The notes beneath the pieces were generated by a model. It did not search any database and had not been told where the DNA came from. It saw only the letters and a list, made by a program, of their open reading frames with translations. A stretch of DNA of 49,724 nucleotides from an uncultured Anaeromyxobacter sp. (GTDB lineage Bacteria > Myxococcota > Myxococcia > Myxococcales > Anaeromyxobacteraceae): assembly GCA_903874275.1 (NCBI GenBank), contig CAIQRS010000267.1, positions 1-49,724 of the forward strand. The letters are read 5' to 3'. The stretch's first letter is position 1. Every line of letters starts with the position of its first letter. The position numbers were made by a program, and so were the translations under genes. This document shows, piece by piece, positions 35,539-43,311 of this stretch.

Positions 35539-36359
35539 CAGCTCTCCTCGATGGCAAGGAAGGTGAAGAAGTCCACGAACTGGTCGAAGGGGATCCGGAA
35601 CACGCCGTGCACCCGATCGTACCCGTTCTGCGGGCCGGACGCCCCCTGGGGATGGAAGTCGGTCCCCCAGGGATTCCAGAGGACGACCACGCCGGCCCCG
35701 GGGTCGAAGTCGAGCACGGCGTAGACGTGGTCCCAGGGGATCGACCGGGCCGGGGGGCGGTGCAGGATCAGCACCTCCGCCATGAGCCGACGCTCGTGCA
35801 TCCGCGTGAGCGCGGCGCGCACCTTCCCCCGGTGCGCCCGCTCGCCCAGGTGGTGGGTTCCGGCACGACGCCCGGTGAAGCGCTCGACCACCGGCTTCGG
35901 CCCACCCGGCACGTCGATGGCGACGGTGGGGTCGGGAATGGCCGCCGACCTGCCCCCCCGCCGGGCCATGATCACCCCGGTGGCCTTCTCGAGGACCGGC
36001 ATCCAGAGCCCGTCCTGGAGCGTGGACGCCGAGTCGTTGACGGCGAGTTCCGCATCGGTCGGCGGCGACACCACCGCCGAGTCGCCGTCCGGGAAGGTCA
36101 CCTGGTACCGGCCGTCCGGCAGCACGGCGATGGCCTTCGTGATCACCTCGGGGCGGTAGCGGGCGATCCAGCCCGCCCCCGAGAAGAAGTGGCAGTCGCC
36201 CGCCGGCCCCTGCTGGAGCTTCGCGAAGGAGGGCGCCCCGGGGGCGAAGAGCACGCGCCGCGCGCCCCGCAGCTTGGCGACGTACGTCCGGTAGTTCCCG
36301 AGCACCTTCTCCTCGCCGAGCCCGATGGCGGCGTCCCGGGAGACCGGGCCGTGCCTCAC
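35538..36359 (-). CDS. Calpain-like (C2-type) cysteine protease, catalytic frame
   Basis: The 273-residue frame from GTG 36359 carries a complete papain-fold triad in calpain spacing. LQQGPAGDCHFF has Cys56, where calpains have QGxxGDCW. IPWDHVYAVLDF has His211, and VVVLWNPWG has Asn229 in the calpain NPWG context. Upstream of 36359 the same frame stays open and codes plausible residues (for example SPTFRGEDAAALAALERF) back to a stop near 36481, but has no start codon. A signal peptide in the -1-related frame ends where this begins, so the true gene probably ran 36556 to 35538 and has a one-base frameshift. The enzyme would then be secreted. The lipocalin-like gene follows with a 1-nt overlap. 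Confidence 0.72.
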   Translation of the reverse strand: MRHGPVSRDAAIGLGEEKVLGNYRTYVAKLRGARRVLFAPGAPSFAKLQQGPAGDCHFFSGAGWIARYRPEVITKAIAVLPDGRYQVTFPDGDSAVVSPPTDAELAVNDSASTLQDGLWMPVLEKATGVIMARRGGRSAAIPDPTVAIDVPGGPKPVVERFTGRRAGTHHLGERAHRGKVRAALTRMHERRLMAEVLILHRPPARSIPWDHVYAVLDFDPGAGVVVLWNPWGTDFHPQGASGPQNGYDRVHGVFRIPFDQFVDFFTFLAIEES

Positions 36360-36419
36360 GGTGAAGCGCTCGAGCGCCGCGAGGGCCGCCGCGTCCTCCC
36401 CCCGGAACGTGGGGCTGGC

Positions 36420-36556
36420 GATGGCGGCGATGAGGGCGTGGCGTCGGAAGCCTCGGTCTCGGGCGCCCTTGCCCGGTCCTCAGGGTCGTCGGCCGGGGTG
36501 GCGGGTACCCCGACGGCGAGTGCAGCGACGAGGGCGACGGCGAGGCCATGAGCCAT
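36420..36556 (-). other. Displaced signal-peptide start of the calpain-like gene
   Basis: From ATG 36556 the frame codes MAHGLAVALVAALAVGVPAT, a textbook signal peptide, then an acidic linker (ADDPEDRARAPETEASDA). After about 36440 this frame turns to Pro/Ser/Arg-rich non-family residues, while the overlapping frame takes up the protease sequence. A single missing base near 36437-36445 would join them. It is either a true inactivating or programmed shift, or a sequence error. Confidence 0.55.
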
Positions 36557-36727
36557 CCACCAGCAATCCCACGTGGCTGGCCGGGGCGCATCTGCCCCGC
36601 CGGGGATGACCCGGCGGTGCTCCACCACGCACCCTGGGTCCAGCCTGACCCTCCATCCGTATCACCCCAAATGGGCGAAACCTTTGAGGTAGCCGGAGGC
36701 CTGGCCGATGCAGTTCAATGTAGGCAC

Positions 36728-37033
36728 ATGGCCACATGGCGGATCGGGGCGGCCTTGCTCCTGGCTTCGTTGTCGGCGGACGCGTTCGCCGACGGGCGGA
36801 GCGCCTCCTTCAACGTGTCGGTGCGTGTGGTCACGACACTCCGACCGAGAGGACAGGCCGTCGTCCCTCCGGCCTCCTTCCTGGTCGCGCCCGGCCGCGC
36901 CGCCCTCCCCTGCGGCGCCCCGTCGTCGGACGCCTGCCGGGAGGCCGCTGCCTCGGCATCGCTCGCCTCGGGAGCTCCGGTGACCCTGACCAGCTTCACC
37001 GACGGTACGCCACCGGCGGTCGTCGAACGCTGA
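36728..37033 (+). CDS. Small secreted protein, possible SCPU-related remnant
   Basis: The 101-residue product has a clear signal peptide (about 1-22, ending AFADG). It then has ASFNVSVRVVTTLRP, which resembles the first strand of spore-coat-U pilins. The rest lacks the SCPU core but has two Cys (CGAPSSDAC) that could pair. It converges on the usher gene, with 25 nt between stops. It may be a minor or degenerate subunit of the same fibre; the evidence is context plus one short motif. The start is ATG 36728, chosen for the signal peptide; a longer in-frame upstream start exists. Confidence 0.6.
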   Translation: MATWRIGAALLLASLSADAFADGRSASFNVSVRVVTTLRPRGQAVVPPASFLVAPGRAALPCGAPSSDACREAAASASLASGAPVTLTSFTDGTPPAVVER

Positions 37034-37058
37034 TGGCGCCGCCGGTCGGCACTCCGGG

Positions 37059-39362
37059 TCACTGCGCCGAGGCCACCCGCGGGCTGGGGTCGCAGGCCAT
37101 GTCCCCGAGGTCCTGAACGCCCGGCGCTTCCGGCACGACGAGCCTGGCCCTGCAGGTTCCGCCGCGCCAGCTCACCTCGGCGGCGTAGGCGCCGGGGCGG
37201 GCTCCCTCCAGGAAGAAGCGGCCGTCGGAGGTGGTGGCCGCCCGGAGCTCGGCCCCGTCCTGGACCACCACCAGCTCGCCGCCGCCGGGAGCGCGCGTGT
37301 CGTCGCCGTCGAGGCGCAGCCGGCCCACGACCGCGCGGATGGGGGTCACGTCGAAGCGGACCACCATCCCGCCCTTTCGCGACGGCGCCACCAGCTGCTC
37401 CACCTTCCCGACCTCGTACTCCATGGGGATGTCGGCGGCGCGGATGGAGACCCGGTTGGAGTAGCGGGCCAGCAGCGACGGGACGAGGACGTCGCCGTGG
37501 TCGTCGGTCACCCCGACCTCCTGATTTTCCAGATAAGCGGTGACCCCGGGAACGCCGACGCGCAGGAGCGCGTAGGCCTCCTCCACCGGGCGGGTGGCGA
37601 AGATCCGGTCGCCGGCGATGACGATGCCGCCGGCGGCCCGGACCATTCCCTGGGTGTCCGCGCCGTACTGGTCCACCTGGGCCTCGTAGCGCCCGAAGCC
37701 GGTCTGGACCTGGAGGAGTCCCGAGCCCCTCGAGCCGACCGCACCGGCCTCGCCCTCGACGCGGTAGCCGTAGCCGCTCCCCACCGGCAACGTGCGGGCC
37801 ACGGCGGCGAGGGCCGCGGGGCCGGTCGCGGAGGTCAGCGCCGACGCCTGCGCGGTCGTCCGGTCGCCGATGGACCAGGAGAGGGTGACCATGCCGCTCG
37901 TTCCGGGAGTGGGTCCACCCACGGTCTGCGTGGCGGAGGCCAGCAGCGTCAGGCCCATTCCCAATGCCAGGTCGGCGCGCAGGGTCGCGCTGGCGCTGTC
38001 GCCCACGTCCCGCCAGCGCGCGCCGGTGAGCTCGATCCCGAGCCCGAGCCGCGCCACCGGGGAGATCGAGCCGAAGGCCATGAAGTCGCCGAGCGAGCGG
38101 TCCTGCCAGGGGTCGAGGATGGCGGTCGCGAAGGCGGGCGTCTGGGTGCGGAGCCGCAGCCCGCTCGACCAGCCCCGGCCCATCCACGACCAGCCGAGGG
38201 CGGCCGCGCCGCCCGGCAGCCCCTGCGCCACGCTTCCCACCACCTCGAGGTCCACCTGCCCGAAGAGCGTGCCCATGGTGATCGACGGGCCGGCCAGGAA
38301 CCGGTCGAGCGAGGCCTCGGCCCGCCCTCCCACCGTCACCACCTCGTCGAGCCCGACCCGGTGACGCCCGAGGAGCACGGGGCGTCCGTACGAGAAGCTC
38401 GCCGAGTCGAGCTGGTTGCGGACGAAGCCGGCGGTGTAGCCGAAGTCGGTGATCCCGGGGGCCAGGAGCGCCGGAGCGAAGTTGGCGCGCAGGTCGAAGG
38501 TCTGCTCCCGCCCGTAGGCGTCGCGGAGCACGGTGCGCACCTGCCCGGCGCCGGTGACGACCGGGATGTTGGTGAGGTCGAGGGTCCCGGCGGGGACGGG
38601 CTGCTGGCGGACCATCGCTCCGTTCACCCACACCTCCAGCGTCGAGGGGGTCGGGGCGAACGCCGTCAGGGCCGGACGCGGCGCGACGACGAGGTACGGG
38701 TCGAGCGCGAAGTCGCGGCCCCAGGTCACGCCACCCACCACGCCCGTCGAGCCGATCCCGGTGGACGAGACCACCGCGTCCCCGACCACGAGCTTCTCGA
38801 GCCGGGAGAGGAAGTCGTAGGTGAAGGCCGTCATCCCGCGGACCGGGATGCCGGGCGGGGTCACGGCGAATCCGGAGGAGAGGAGCGCGGGGCCCGAGCT
38901 CACGCCCGCCTCGCCGTACCCGGAGACCTGCTTCTGGAGGTCCACCTGCGCCGCGTAGTTGACGAAGGCGGTGGTGGCGTCGCCCATCAGCGTTCCGGGG
39001 GGGCGCTGGTAGCCGATGTCGAGCCGGTCCACCGGGAGCAGCGCCGGCCCGACGGTCAGCTCGAGGGCCAGCGAGCGCTCGTTCACGAAGTAGCGGAGCT
39101 GCGGAGAGAGGGTGCGCAGCGAGACCCACTCCTTGCCGTCGTCCCGCCTTCGCGTCCCCTCGAAGCTCTGGACGCCGAACCGGTGCAGGTCGTCGATGGG
39201 GAGCCAGGCCTCCTCCCCCTCCAGGAGGACCACGGCCTCCCCCCGGGGAGCGCCGTTCAGGCGGATGTCGAGGTGGGCCCGGATGGCGCTCGGCGGCGGC
39301 GGCTCGGAGGCCGCCACCTGCGTCGCCAGGGCCACGGCGGCGATGGCGAGGAACAGGCGCAC
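37059..39362 (-). CDS. Outer-membrane fimbrial usher (SCPU/sigma-fimbriae type)
   Basis: The 767-residue protein has a signal peptide (1-19), a periplasmic N-domain (LDIRLNGAPRGEAVVLL), a long barrel with repeated GxG strands, and C-terminal carboxypeptidase-like or plug-like Ig segments. An N-terminal GYQRPPGTLMGD segment and the TLEVWVNGAMVRQQPVPAG stretch are typical of ushers, and VPSLLARYSNRVSI marks the C-terminal half. It is at the short end of the family (usually 750-850). It threads chaperone-bound SCPU subunits through the outer membrane. The start is 3 nt after the chaperone stop, so pilin, chaperone and usher form one operon. Confidence 0.92.
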   Translation of the reverse strand: MRLFLAIAAVALATQVAASEPPPPSAIRAHLDIRLNGAPRGEAVVLLEGEEAWLPIDDLHRFGVQSFEGTRRRDDGKEWVSLRTLSPQLRYFVNERSLALELTVGPALLPVDRLDIGYQRPPGTLMGDATTAFVNYAAQVDLQKQVSGYGEAGVSSGPALLSSGFAVTPPGIPVRGMTAFTYDFLSRLEKLVVGDAVVSSTGIGSTGVVGGVTWGRDFALDPYLVVAPRPALTAFAPTPSTLEVWVNGAMVRQQPVPAGTLDLTNIPVVTGAGQVRTVLRDAYGREQTFDLRANFAPALLAPGITDFGYTAGFVRNQLDSASFSYGRPVLLGRHRVGLDEVVTVGGRAEASLDRFLAGPSITMGTLFGQVDLEVVGSVAQGLPGGAAALGWSWMGRGWSSGLRLRTQTPAFATAILDPWQDRSLGDFMAFGSISPVARLGLGIELTGARWRDVGDSASATLRADLALGMGLTLLASATQTVGGPTPGTSGMVTLSWSIGDRTTAQASALTSATGPAALAAVARTLPVGSGYGYRVEGEAGAVGSRGSGLLQVQTGFGRYEAQVDQYGADTQGMVRAAGGIVIAGDRIFATRPVEEAYALLRVGVPGVTAYLENQEVGVTDDHGDVLVPSLLARYSNRVSIRAADIPMEYEVGKVEQLVAPSRKGGMVVRFDVTPIRAVVGRLRLDGDDTRAPGGGELVVVQDGAELRAATTSDGRFFLEGARPGAYAAEVSWRGGTCRARLVVPEAPGVQDLGDMACDPSPRVASAQ

Positions 39363-39365
39363 GGC

Positions 39366-40115
39366 TCAGGGGGCGCAGGGGTTCGGCGTCTGGACCCTCG
39401 ACCGGAGCACTTCACGCGGGATCGCCACCTGCACCTCGATCTCGCGCACCGCGCCGCAGGACTCCCTCGGGATCTCGGCATCGTAGCGCCGCTCCCCGCC
39501 CGCGAGCACGTACCAGGCGTTCAATTCGCGCTCCATCACCTGCTTTCCGTCGGCGCCCAGCCCGACGACCTTCACCGAGGTCGGGCGGACGTGCACCGTG
39601 CCCTCGTTCACCAGGCGGAAGGTCGCCTTTCCCGAACGCACGGCGAGGTCGGCCACCATCTGCTTCTCCACGGTCTTCGCCGGGGCCATGAAGACCGGCA
39701 ACCCGATGCGGGAGACCACGCGGACCTGCACCCCTCCCTCGGGCTTCTCCGGGGGGGCCATCTCCTGCAGGAAGACCCGGTAGGTCTTCTCCACCGGGCC
39801 GAACGGGGTGGAGGCCCCGATGCGGACGTTTCGCTCCTCTCCGGGTGCCAGGTTCAGGACCGGCGGGTAGACCGCCAGTTCCACGGTCGGGGCGAGGAGC
39901 ATCTCCCCGTCCGGATCCTGCCCCCAGGAACGGACCTGCAGCTCGAAGCGCGTCGTCTCCTGCCCCGAGTTGCGGACGACGACGATGGCGCTCCGTGCGG
40001 CAGGGGTGAGACTCACCACGACGGGATTGATCTGCACCTCGGATGCCCGGGCCGGTGCGGCGCTCATGGTGAGCGCCGTGGCGATGGATGCGAGGGCGGC
40101 GAGGCGGTTGGACAT
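39366..40115 (-). CDS. Periplasmic fimbrial chaperone (PapD-like)
   Basis: The 249-residue protein has a signal peptide (1-24) and two Ig-like domains. Strand G1 region EMLLAPTVELAVYPPVLNL and the following GEERNVRIG match PapD-type chaperones, as does TYRVFLQEM (F-G edge). It donates a strand to SCPU pilins in the periplasm. Archaic (sigma/Csu) chaperones are of this length. It starts 2 nt after the pilin stop and ends 3 nt before the usher. Confidence 0.9.
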   Translation of the reverse strand: MSNRLAALASIATALTMSAAPARASEVQINPVVVSLTPAARSAIVVVRNSGQETTRFELQVRSWGQDPDGEMLLAPTVELAVYPPVLNLAPGEERNVRIGASTPFGPVEKTYRVFLQEMAPPEKPEGGVQVRVVSRIGLPVFMAPAKTVEKQMVADLAVRSGKATFRLVNEGTVHVRPTSVKVVGLGADGKQVMERELNAWYVLAGGERRYDAEIPRESCGAVREIEVQVAIPREVLRSRVQTPNPCAP

Positions 40116-40117
40116 GG

Positions 40118-40603
40118 CTAGTAGTTCACGTTCACGGTGACGGTGTCGGTGTAGATGCCGGGAGGGACGTCCTGGAGGGCCCCGATCGTTGCCGTGGCGA
40201 GGTAAGGCACCGCCGCCCGCCCGGGAGCGCTCCCGCCCCAGCCGTTCGTCTCGTTCCAGGGCACGGCCGGGGTTCCCCGGCTGATCGCGTAGTTCAGCGA
40301 GTTTCCGGCGGTCGTGGTGGTGTCGGTCAGCGTCCAGCCCTTGGCCGAGGTGAGGAAGGTCGTGTAGGTCGTGTTCTTCGTGCAGGCGACGTTGACGTTG
40401 GTGGTTCCGACGGTGGGAGTGCCGTTGTTGGGGTCGTAGCTCGCGATGACGATCGGCGCGGCGTTGACGGTGCACACCTTCCCGACGGTGGCGGTCACCG
40501 TGAAGTTGTTGCTCGCGGTCTGCGCCTGGGCGGACCCGGGGACGAGCAGGACGGCGAGGGCGGCGGCGGCGACTGCGGCGGCGATCATCGAGGTGCGGCG
40601 CAT
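40118..40603 (-). CDS. Spore-coat-U (SCPU) domain pilin
   Basis: This 161-residue protein has a signal peptide (1-28, ending AQAQ). The SCPU domain begins NNFTVTATVGKVC and ends in the donor strand YTDTVTVNVNY. Two Cys (CTV and VACTK) form the expected disulfide. It is the likely main subunit of the fibre. The start at 40603 is set by AAGGAAT 6 nt upstream; longer in-frame starts are possible but would not give a clean signal peptide. It heads the pilin-chaperone-usher operon and lies about 60 nt behind a sigma-54-type promoter. Confidence 0.9.
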   Translation of the reverse strand: MRRTSMIAAAVAAAALAVLLVPGSAQAQTASNNFTVTATVGKVCTVNAAPIVIASYDPNNGTPTVGTTNVNVACTKNTTYTTFLTSAKGWTLTDTTTTAGNSLNYAISRGTPAVPWNETNGWGGSAPGRAAVPYLATATIGALQDVPPGIYTDTVTVNVNY

Positions 40604-40674
40604 GGTGATTCCTTTCGGTCGTGGTTCGGTTCGTGGTGAGCGGGACCGGCCCGCGTCCCGGCGGGGTGTCGCAA

Positions 40675-40690
40675 AGCACACCCGGTGCCA
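40675..40690 (-). promoter_or_regulatory. Candidate sigma-54 promoter of the SCPU-chaperone-usher operon
   Basis: On the minus strand the site reads TGGCACC-GGGT-GTGCT, with GG and GC exactly ten bases apart. It matches TGGCAC-n5-TTGCW at all positions but one of the listed bases. The transcription start would be about 40664, leaving a leader of about 60 nt with a good ribosome site, unlike the leaderless genes nearby. No activator gene is in the window. Confidence 0.55.
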
Positions 40691-40903
40691 GGACCCGCCC
40701 CGTCCAAGCCCTTGGAATCTGGGGCTGTGGGTGGATGTGTCGTGCCGATAATGGTCACTCAGAGTTCAGCCACTTGGCCGCGATCCGTCAGCCGAAATCG
40801 CCCCAGAGGGTACGACCTCCCGGGGTGGGTGCAAGAAAACCTGCGCGGATGTGGGATGCGGATCGGGCCCCGTCCCCGGAGTGGCGAAGACCCGGGAGTC
40901 GGC

Positions 40904-40909
40904 TAGCAT
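40904..40909 (+). promoter_or_regulatory. Candidate -10 element of the second SCPU gene
   Basis: TAGCAT ends 6 nt before the ATG at 40916, predicting a leaderless message. No -35 is visible. Confidence 0.35.
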
Positions 40910-40915
40910 CCGGGG

Positions 40916-41344
40916 ATGCGCTTCAGGGCCCTCGCCTGCGCCTGCCTGCTCGCCGGCGCGCTCCCGGCCGCCGCCGACGTCTGCTCGGTGGCGGTGGTCG
41001 GGCCGTCGTTCGGGATCTACGACACGACGTCGATGTCGCCCAACGACGCGGTGGGGCGCGTCCAGATCTCGTGCAAGAGCGGCGCGACCGTCACCGTCTC
41101 CACGGGCGGGTCGGGCACCTACTTCCCGCGGTCCATGCGCAGCGGCGCCGCGACCCTCGCCTACAACCTGTTCGTCGATGCGGCCCGCACGGGCATCCTG
41201 GGCACCTGGGGCGGGGGCACGCAGGTGATCTTCGTCGCCCAGGGGAACAACCGGACCGTCCCCTTCTTCGGCCGGATCCCCGCGCTGCAGGACGTGGACC
41301 CCGGCGTCTACACCGACACGCTCACCGTCAGCGTCTTCTTCTAG
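40916..41344 (+). CDS. Second SCPU-domain protein
   Basis: The 142-residue protein has a signal peptide (1-20, ending PAAAD), then SCPU features: early Cys in VCSVAVVG, VQISCKSGATVTVSTG, a conserved SGAATLAYNLFVDAA, and the end DVDPGVYTDTLTVSVFF. Compared with the pilin at 40118 it is shorter and lacks the free N-terminal donor extension before the first Cys, so it may be a tip or cap subunit. It diverges from the pilin operon and is followed by the Cys-rich gene. Confidence 0.85.
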   Translation: MRFRALACACLLAGALPAAADVCSVAVVGPSFGIYDTTSMSPNDAVGRVQISCKSGATVTVSTGGSGTYFPRSMRSGAATLAYNLFVDAARTGILGTWGGGTQVIFVAQGNNRTVPFFGRIPALQDVDPGVYTDTLTVSVFF

Positions 41345-41358
41345 CCCGGAGGCTCCCC

Positions 41359-41859
41359 GTGCTCATTCACTCGAGGTCAATGATGGCCGCCGCGATCCTG
41401 GCCGGGTGCCTCCTCGCCCTCCCCACCTCGGCGGAGGACGCCTGCCTGGCCGACGCGAAGCGGCTCTGCTCGACCGTGCCCCCCGGCGGCGGCCGCATCT
41501 ACTACTGCCTCCGCGGGAGCTGGAACCAGCTCTCGGACGGCTGCCAGCAGCTCCTCGACTGGTCCCGGCAGCGGGCCAACGAGGTGGCACTCGACTGCCA
41601 GGCCGACGCCTTCTCCTGGTGCCAGGGGGTTCCGGCCGGCAAGGGGCGCCTCTTCGCCTGCCTGGCCGGGCACCGCGACCAGCTCTCCTCGGAGTGCAGG
41701 AAGGCCATGGCCGGGGTGGAGTGGTTCAACTCCGCGTGCGGGGCGGACCGGGAGAGGCTCTGCTCCGGCGTCCCGGTCATCGACGGCGGCGCCATCGCCT
41801 GCCTGGTCACGGCCCGGGAGCGACTCTCGCCGGCCTGCCAGGCCGTCTTCTGGCCGTGA
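41359..41859 (+). CDS. Secreted protein with three GLG1-type cysteine-rich repeats
   Basis: After a signal peptide (ending PTSAE) the protein consists of three repeats with the spacing C-x(7)-C-...-CL-...-LS-x(2)-C, at about residues 28-65, 71-109 and 118-156 of the 166-residue form. Each repeat has GxRL/GxG and CL before the Ls-C end. This is the GLG1 (Golgi apparatus protein 1) Cys-rich repeat pattern, usual in eukaryotes but known in bacteria. Twelve conserved Cys imply disulfides outside the cytoplasm. The GTG at 41359 has GGAGG 6 nt upstream; ATG 41383 with GAGG is also possible. It lies 14 nt after the SCPU gene, so it may be a surface or fibre-linked component. Confidence 0.78.
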   Translation: MLIHSRSMMAAAILAGCLLALPTSAEDACLADAKRLCSTVPPGGGRIYYCLRGSWNQLSDGCQQLLDWSRQRANEVALDCQADAFSWCQGVPAGKGRLFACLAGHRDQLSSECRKAMAGVEWFNSACGADRERLCSGVPVIDGGAIACLVTARERLSPACQAVFWP

Positions 41860-41860
41860 T

Positions 41861-42769
41861 CTAGCCCCCGTCGCGCCAGGGCGTGCTGGCCCGGAGCGCG
41901 GCCAGGATGGCGCGGGAGCTGGGCGACCGGTTGAGCGTGTAGAAGTGGATCCCCGGGGCGCCGCGGCGCAGCAGGTCGGCGCACTGGAGGCTGGCGTAGG
42001 CCACGCCCAGCTGGAGCGAGGCCTCGGCGTCGGTGCGCCGCACCCCCATGGCCGCCCGCAGCGGCGGCGGGATGGAGGCGCCGCACATCGCGGTGAAGCG
42101 CTCGATCTGGTCCACGCTGGTGAAGGGCATCACGCCAGGCATCACGGGGAGTGAAATACCGGCGGCCCGGGCCCGCTCCACGAAGCGGAAGTAGTGGGAG
42201 TTCTCGAAGAAGAGCTGGGTGACGAGGAAGTCCACCCCGGCGTCCACCTTCCTCTTCAGATGGGCCAGGTCGAGGGCCAGGTCGCGGGTCTCGGGGTGCC
42301 CCTCGGGGTAGGCCGCCGCCCCCACGCAGAAGCGCCAGCGCTCCGGCTGGGAGCGCACGAAGGCCACCAGGTCGCCGGCATGGGCGAAGCCGTCCGGGTG
42401 CGGGGCGAAGGCCTTCTCCCCGCGCGGCGGGTCGCCGCGGAGGAGCAGCACGTTCTGGATCCCGGCGGCCGCCACGTCGTCGAGGACGTGGGCCACCTCG
42501 TCGCGCGGGGAGCCGACGCAGGTGACGTGGGCCACCGGCTCCACCTCGACGTCGCGCTTGAGCCGCTTCACCAGGTCCACGGTGCGGGCCCGCTCGGAGC
42601 CACCGGCGCCGTAGGTCACCGAGACGAAGCCCGGCCCGAGCGGCCGCAGGGCCTCGACGGTGAGGAAGAGCTGCCGCTCCCCCTCGTCGGTGCGGGGGGG
42701 GAAGAACTCGAAGGAGAATACCGGCTCGCCGCGCTCGCCCGCGAACCGGAGGATGTCCGTGACCTTCAC
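41861..42769 (-). CDS. metF: 5,10-methylenetetrahydrofolate reductase
   Basis: At 302 residues it has the usual MetF length. The TIM barrel has FSFEFFPPRT (substrate Glu), VSVTYGAGGSER (FAD side), HVTCVGSPRDEV, LLLRGDPP, and VDFLVTQLFFENSHYF. It makes 5-methyl-THF for methionine synthesis. The start is GTG 42769, set by a TATACT box 9 nt upstream that shares bases with the -10 of the divergent transcription factor gene. No metH gene or riboswitch is seen. Confidence 0.95.
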   Translation of the reverse strand: MKVTDILRFAGERGEPVFSFEFFPPRTDEGERQLFLTVEALRPLGPGFVSVTYGAGGSERARTVDLVKRLKRDVEVEPVAHVTCVGSPRDEVAHVLDDVAAAGIQNVLLLRGDPPRGEKAFAPHPDGFAHAGDLVAFVRSQPERWRFCVGAAAYPEGHPETRDLALDLAHLKRKVDAGVDFLVTQLFFENSHYFRFVERARAAGISLPVMPGVMPFTSVDQIERFTAMCGASIPPPLRAAMGVRRTDAEASLQLGVAYASLQCADLLRRGAPGIHFYTLNRSPSSRAILAALRASTPWRDGG

Positions 42770-42778
42770 AGGGGCGCG

Positions 42779-42786
42779 AGTATATT
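42779..42786. promoter_or_regulatory. Shared symmetric -10 element of metF and greA/greB
   Basis: The 8-bp AGTATATT reads TATATT on the plus strand (42781-42786) and TATACT on the minus strand (42784-42779). It is 9 nt before the metF GTG on one side and 24 nt before the Gre ATG on the other. The two polymerases could not bind at once, so the genes would compete. Confidence 0.45.
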
Positions 42787-42810
42787 CCGCCGGAGAGGAC
42801 GCACGCGAGA

Positions 42811-43311
42811 ATGAGCACCGAGAAGCCCCCCCGGGCGGCGCGCTACATCACCCCCGAGGGCTTCCAGCGCATCTCGGCCGAACACCAGCGCATCTGGACG
42901 GTGTCCCGCCCCCGGGTGGTGGCGGAGGTCGAGGCCGCCGCGGCGCTGGGCGACCGCAGCGAGAACGCCGAGTACGTCTACGGGAAGAAGAAGCTGCGCG
43001 AGCTCGACCGCCGGCTGCGGGAGCTCTCCGAGCGGATGGACACGCTCACCGTCATCGACCCGAAGCCAAACCCGTCCGGACGGGCCTACTTCGGGGCATG
43101 GGTGACGGTGGAGCACGAGGACGGCACCGAGAAGCGATATCGGCTGGTGGGGCCCGACGAGTTCGACGTCGAGGCGGGCCTGCTCAGCGTGGACGCGCCG
43201 CTGGGGCGGGCGCTGCTCGGCAAGCGCAAGGGGGAGGTGGTTCGGTTCCTCCGCCCGGCCGGGGCCGTCGAGGTCACCCTGGTCCGGGTCTCCTGGAAGG
43301 CTCCGGCGTGA
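42811..43311 (+). CDS. Transcript cleavage factor GreA/GreB family
   Basis: The 166-residue protein has the N-terminal coiled coil with acidic tip, LGDRSENAEYVYGKKKL (about 47-63), which reaches into the RNA polymerase secondary channel to cleave backtracked RNA. The C-terminal globular domain ends in VEVTLVRVSW. ITPEGFQRISAEHQRIW and YVYGKKKLRELDRRL are more like GreB. Its stop overlaps the next gene's GTG (GTGA). A GGAGAGGA ribosome site lies 11 nt before the ATG. Confidence 0.9.
   Translation: MSTEKPPRAARYITPEGFQRISAEHQRIWTVSRPRVVAEVEAAAALGDRSENAEYVYGKKKLRELDRRLRELSERMDTLTVIDPKPNPSGRAYFGAWVTVEHEDGTEKRYRLVGPDEFDVEAGLLSVDAPLGRALLGKRKGEVVRFLRPAGAVEVTLVRVSWKAPA

Larger units (their letters stand above)
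40604..40915. other. 312-bp divergent region between two SCPU genes
   Basis: No gene is supported. It holds the sigma-54-like site for the left operon (40675-40690) and a TAGCAT box for the right gene (40904-40909). The middle (about 40700-40890) shows no strong repeat and could hold activator sites. Confidence 0.6.
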
